A stretch of 19,725 nucleotides of DNA from Bacteroidota bacterium. Its GTDB lineage: Bacteria > Bacteroidota > Bacteroidia > Bacteroidales > UBA932. The stretch is taken from contig JAGDMC010000004.1 of NCBI GenBank assembly GCA_017860395.1, forward strand, positions 1 to 19,725. The letters are read 5' to 3'. The position numbers were made by a program, and so were the translations under genes. The notes beneath the pieces are model-generated. The model was not told where the DNA came from and made no database searches. It saw only the letters and a list, made by a program, of their open reading frames with translations. This document shows positions 16,125 to 19,725 of the stretch, piece after piece; position 1 is the stretch's first letter, and the number at the start of each line of letters is the position of its first letter.

Positions 16125-17471
16125 CTATTCTGTCTTCTCTTTTAGAAGATTTTCAGCCTCCTTAAGCCATCTGTTGTCAACACCTAAAGAAGCCGCTATT
16201 CTGAGTGCCTCTCTCGGTGGCTTGGTTCCTGTCTCTTCAATGAGACTGTAATTCATTTTCCCGTTTTCAAGCCCTTTAACTCTTATCCTTCTGCATTCTA
16301 CATTTTCAATATTATAGTGAGTCGTAACCACCATAAGAAGCTTTTTATCAAGAAGAATTCTTATAAGAGCTGTTACAAGAGCAGTTCCCTCAAGCGGATT
16401 TGTAGTCCTGGCCGGCTCATCTATTAGAGCCAGTATTTTTTTACCGGCATATACACTCTTTAATACCGCGTCAATTCTGGTAATTTCAGCAGCAAATGAT
16501 GATAAGCCGCTTTCAATATTCTGCTGGTCCCCAATGCAAAAATGCACCTCTTCCACGGGAGAAATCTCGGCACCTGCTGCCGGAACTCCGAAACCAAACT
16601 GAAACAAGTACTGGCAAAGAGCCAGACTCTTGAGAACAACTGTTTTCCCTCCCATATTTGCACCGGTAATGAGAAGAGGCGAACTTGTTTCAAATTCGAC
16701 AGATACTTTCTGAAATTCTCTTTTCTCTTTTTCAACCATCTCTTTTATATACGGATTGAACATTCCGTTATATCTGTTAGCTCCGGTTGATACTAAAGGG
16801 ATAGTAAAATCAAGCTCCTCAAGAAGAAGAACTTTTGAAAGTAAAATATCTGTCCTTGCTAGTTTTTCAAGTGAAGAAGATATCAGGTGAACATCTTTTT
16901 CTATTTTTCGGGAAAGCCATCCCCTCACTCTGTCTTCGATAATTGATGCCTCATAATACAATTCGTCCTGATATTTGCTCCCGCTCTTCATCTTTTTTCT
17001 CAGAACAGCAAGTTCATCATCATAGGAATCATAAATATAAAACGAGCTTATTTTAAGTCCTTCGGGATCAAGAAGATTTAAAACATCTTCCAGACTATCA
17101 AAATCAATTGATAATAATTTCCCGTTTAAAAGTTTTCTAACATCTTCATTAATTATTGCAAGATTCTTAATCTCGAATAGTTCAATGTCGTCAAGTGTTG
17201 CTGCAGCAGACAAACGGGTTAACGTATTTCTGATGTCTCTCAGATTGCTCAGTTTTATCTGCAGTGATGCAAGAATACTTCTTAAATCGCCATCCTTCGC
17301 AAACAGTATTTTAAATTCACGCAACTCTTCGTAAATACCGGCAATATCGGACGGTTTATGAGGCATAGGAGTATCCATCAGCAGATGCCGCGACAGAGAA
17401 GACTGCAATTGCAGCTTCTCAAAAATGTAGCGAAATCCGCATGGCGAATCCAAAATTGATTTAAGCCTCAT
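16125..17471 (-). CDS. kamC: MutS-like ATPase of the lysine aminomutase cluster
   Basis: This 448-residue protein has the core and ATPase parts of MutS-family proteins without a mismatch-recognition or Smr domain. Helical core residues (about 45-250) lead to Walker A GANMGGKT (270-277), the signature SGLSSFAAE (321-329), Walker B LALIDEPAR (347-355) and a final THY. The Walker B motif reads DEPARTTNP where MutS has DExGRGTST. In lysine and ornithine aminomutase clusters such proteins recur beside the B12 subunits. A role in protecting or reactivating the aminomutase is an idea from context that, to my knowledge, has not been proved, so DNA repair is unlikely. Its start overlaps the kamB stop by 11 bases. 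Confidence 0.85.
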   Translation of the reverse strand: MRLKSILDSPCGFRYIFEKLQLQSSLSRHLLMDTPMPHKPSDIAGIYEELREFKILFAKDGDLRSILASLQIKLSNLRDIRNTLTRLSAAATLDDIELFEIKNLAIINEDVRKLLNGKLLSIDFDSLEDVLNLLDPEGLKISSFYIYDSYDDELAVLRKKMKSGSKYQDELYYEASIIEDRVRGWLSRKIEKDVHLISSSLEKLARTDILLSKVLLLEELDFTIPLVSTGANRYNGMFNPYIKEMVEKEKREFQKVSVEFETSSPLLITGANMGGKTVVLKSLALCQYLFQFGFGVPAAGAEISPVEEVHFCIGDQQNIESGLSSFAAEITRIDAVLKSVYAGKKILALIDEPARTTNPLEGTALVTALIRILLDKKLLMVVTTHYNIENVECRRIRVKGLENGKMNYSLIEETGTKPPREALRIAASLGVDNRWLKEAENLLKEKTE

Positions 17472-18483
17472 ATTCGTTTTTTATTATATCGTAAACAGGC
17501 AATCCTATCTCTTTTTCAAGTTCGTGGCAAAGTTTGTCGGAATCAAGACGTGTGCCGTCCGGAGCTGTAGGGTTTACACAAACAGCCAACAGCTTGCTTT
17601 TTTTCAGAACGGAAATTTTACCGCCCCTTTTCAGAAATGTATTATAATTGAGAGGGGTAACAAATATTTTTGTAAAATCCCTGACAATCAGTTCAATTTC
17701 TTTATCTCCTGACTCCCGGCAAACAGTATTCAGGAATCTGTCAGTTAACGCTCCTGAAATAAATATCGCCTTTGTTCCGGAAATAGTGGATGAATCCAGT
17801 TTATCATAGGATAATACAGATGATATTCCCAATGGGGTTATGTCTCCATTTTCTCCTATACTCCATACTCCGTTATCCTTTGTTTCAAGTATCTTCTTTG
17901 CGGCAATTTTTGTAACCGGAATATTTACTAATCCAACAACAAAAGCTGTCTTGGTTACAAGAGTTTTAATATTGGCAGATAAAGCTGCTCCCGTTGCCAG
18001 AATCATCGATTTAGAGACAACCGGAGAAGCAAGGCTCATCCGGGAAAGGGCTCCGTCAATAATGCACAAATCTGCATTGTGATTCTTAATGGCATCATCC
18101 ATCCATCGCCTCAGAGAAGCTGTTGAAGAAGGGCCGGAAAGCAATACTTTGCCACCGCAAAGAGCCCTTGCGGTAATAACTCTCCCAAGTGAAGTTCTCT
18201 CGTCGCCAATATCAAGCAACTCAGATGTCACTCTTCTGGACCTGTAATGTTGCTCACTGGTTCCAAAGAGCATCCCATCCCTTAAAAGAATTTCCGGTTT
18301 TGAACTTCTGGTTACCTGATCTCTCCTCTCCCCGTCTACTCCAATTGAACTGACCGCAACAGTCATAATATCCAGAGGAAGGCGCTTTATCAGATAATTC
18401 AGGCATTCAGTCTTACCGGTATTCTTTTCGAGACCAACGATAGAAATACTATCATATTTGAGAAGCTCCCGAACAAATGGCAT
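17461..18483 (-). CDS. kamB: KamB, P-loop protein of the lysine aminomutase cluster
   Basis: This 340-residue soluble protein begins with a beta strand and the P-loop GLEKNTGKT (17-25). Five residues separate the glycine from GKT, as in the BioD/CobQ-type loop rather than the usual GxxxxGKT. LCIIDGALSR near 138-147 could be the acidic Walker B strand. Its position between kamA and the MutS-like kamC, with a 5-base gap and an 11-base overlap, fits KamB of known lysine fermentation clusters. Function is not established. An NTP-driven partner of KamC in handling the adenosylcobalamin enzyme is an inference. I did not recognise a closer named enzyme. Confidence 0.8.
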   Translation of the reverse strand: MPFVRELLKYDSISIVGLEKNTGKTECLNYLIKRLPLDIMTVAVSSIGVDGERRDQVTRSSKPEILLRDGMLFGTSEQHYRSRRVTSELLDIGDERTSLGRVITARALCGGKVLLSGPSSTASLRRWMDDAIKNHNADLCIIDGALSRMSLASPVVSKSMILATGAALSANIKTLVTKTAFVVGLVNIPVTKIAAKKILETKDNGVWSIGENGDITPLGISSVLSYDKLDSSTISGTKAIFISGALTDRFLNTVCRESGDKEIELIVRDFTKIFVTPLNYNTFLKRGGKISVLKKSKLLAVCVNPTAPDGTRLDSDKLCHELEKEIGLPVYDIIKNEYEA

Positions 18484-18488
18484 TATTG

Positions 18489-19725
18489 TCAGTGTTTATG
18501 TGATCTTTCTTTACGCATCAGAACTGCAGGCTCAATAGACATTCTCTGTCCCTTATGAAGAGAGGCAACACCTTCTACTCTGAGATTCTTTTTGCAATCG
18601 TCGCAGTCACAAGTATTATTATAGTCCGTTGGTTCTGTATAAGTTGTAATAACCCCTTCAAAATTTCTCAGGACCACCTTTCCCGGAGACTGAGAGATTA
18701 CATAAGTAGGCATTACCGGTGTCTTTCCGCCGCCGCCCGGAGCATCTACAACAAATGTAGGTACAGCATAGCCGGAGGTATGACCTCTCAGGCCTTCAAT
18801 AATTTCAATACCTTTTGAAACTGGGGTGCGGAAATGTTCAAGTCCCATTGACAGGTCACACTGATAAATGTAATATGGCCTTACCCTTATTTTTACCAGT
18901 TCATGGACAAGCCTTTTCATAATATTCACACAATCATTAACCCCTCTTAAAAGTACCGACTGATTACCAAGCGGAATTCCTGCATTTGCAAGTTTTGCAC
19001 ATGCTTCAGAAGATTCCGGAGTAATTTCATTTGGATGGTTAAAATGGGTATTCAGCCAAATCGGATGGTATTTTTTAAGCATATTCACCAGATTGTCTGT
19101 AATTCTCTGAGGACACACAACCGGTACTCTTGAGCCAATACGGATAATTTCAACGTGAGGAATAGCTCTGAGTCTTTTGATAATCGATTCCAGTTTTGCA
19201 TCAGAAACCATCAGGGCGTCACCACCGGAAAGAAGCACATCTCTAACCTGAGGCGTAACTGCAATATAGTCAATAGCTTTTTGTATATAGTCCGGCGATG
19301 TTTCATCATCCTTCTGGCCGGCAAAACGTCTTCTTGTGCAGTGCCTGCAATACATTGAACACATATCAGTTATCAGCAGAAGAACCCTGTCCGGATACCT
19401 GTGAGTCAACCCCTGAACAGGAGAATCCTCGTCCTCATGCAGAGGATCAAGAAGGTCTGCCGGTGAGATATGTGTCTCGGAACCTGTAGGTATAGCCTGT
19501 TTTCTAACCGGGTCATTTGGATTGTCCTGGTCAATTAACGTTAAATAATAAGGAGTGATAGCCATTCTAAGGGTCTGGAGTGATCTGCGTACACCCTCCT
19601 CTTCCTCAGAAGTGAGCGGAATATATTTCTTTAGCTGATCCAATGTTTCAATCCTGTTCTTTACCTGCCATTTCCAGTCATTCCACTGTTCATCGGATAC
19701 TTCTGGAAAAAGATTTTTTCGTCTG
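18489..19725 (-). CDS. kamA: Lysine 2,3-aminomutase, 5' end off window
   Basis: This radical SAM and PLP enzyme interconverts L-lysine and beta-lysine, the first step of the pathway. The CSMYCRHC motif binds the 4Fe-4S cluster. QCDLS and VVDAPGGGGK carry the two Asp that hold the substrate amino group in the clostridial enzyme (D293, D330), and the Lys after GGGG is the PLP lysine. C-terminal cysteines (CDCDDC) fit the zinc site. The frame stays open to the right edge and encodes RRKNLFPEVSDEQWNDWKWQ, which matches the known N-terminus. A TTG at 19641-19643 is therefore not the start, and only about three codons should be missing. Full specificity motifs distinguish it from EpmB. Confidence 0.96.
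   Translation of the reverse strand, partial: RRKNLFPEVSDEQWNDWKWQVKNRIETLDQLKKYIPLTSEEEEGVRRSLQTLRMAITPYYLTLIDQDNPNDPVRKQAIPTGSETHISPADLLDPLHEDEDSPVQGLTHRYPDRVLLLITDMCSMYCRHCTRRRFAGQKDDETSPDYIQKAIDYIAVTPQVRDVLLSGGDALMVSDAKLESIIKRLRAIPHVEIIRIGSRVPVVCPQRITDNLVNMLKKYHPIWLNTHFNHPNEITPESSEACAKLANAGIPLGNQSVLLRGVNDCVNIMKRLVHELVKIRVRPYYIYQCDLSMGLEHFRTPVSKGIEIIEGLRGHTSGYAVPTFVVDAPGGGGKTPVMPTYVISQSPGKVVLRNFEGVITTYTEPTDYNNTCDCDDCKKNLRVEGVASLHKGQRMSIEPAVLMRKERSHKH

Overview
This window reads as a piece of a Bacteroidota chromosome, most likely an anaerobic, amino-acid-fermenting member of the Bacteroidales. Three things point that way: the AT-rich sequence, several exact Bacteroidota-type -7 boxes (TAnnTTTG) at gene starts with almost no Shine-Dalgarno sequences, and a lysine fermentation cluster of the kind known from Porphyromonas and Fusobacterium. 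Genes are tightly packed. No stretch over 300 bases lacks a gene, and I see no tRNA, rRNA, CRISPR array or insertion sequence.

Layout. Positions 1-912 (minus) hold the N-terminal part of rmuC, which runs off the left edge. A divergent intergenic region with two inverted repeats leads into a plus-strand operon (1009-6232). It has a MarR-type regulator, then five heterodisulfide-reductase-like genes: a broken HdrC, HdrB, a short QmoA-like HdrA, a second HdrC-like ferredoxin, and a fused membrane cytochrome b/HdrD protein. Next comes a probable cysteate synthase (6285-7571) with its own promoter, then a SulP anion transporter and an EamA exporter (7615-10282). A secreted GHL10-type glycosidase (10268-11761, minus) meets the EamA gene tail to tail. 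From 11866 to the right edge, all on the minus strand, lies the lysine fermentation operon kamA-kamB-kamC-kamD-kamE-atoA-thiolase, closed by a strong intrinsic terminator at 11811-11845.

How the genes work together. KamA and KamDE convert L-lysine through beta-lysine to 3,5-diaminohexanoate. The later steps (Kdd, Kce, Kal, butyryl-CoA formation) are not in the window. AtoA is one half of the CoA-transferase that activates acetoacetate, and the thiolase splits acetoacetyl-CoA into acetyl-CoA. The Hdr-like operon looks like a membrane electron-transfer module that could link a quinone pool to a flavin and Fe-S thiol/disulfide enzyme; its substrate is unknown. Cysteate synthase makes cysteate from phosphoserine and sulfite. 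In archaea this feeds coenzyme M; in Bacteroidota it more likely feeds sulfonolipids.

The most interesting points are the Hdr/Qmo-like module beside a coenzyme-M-type cysteate synthase, the internal deletion plus frame change in its first HdrC gene, and the degenerate first CCG motif in HdrB. Two ORFs start artificially downstream or upstream of the real starts (kamA, SulP), and these are corrected in the feature list.
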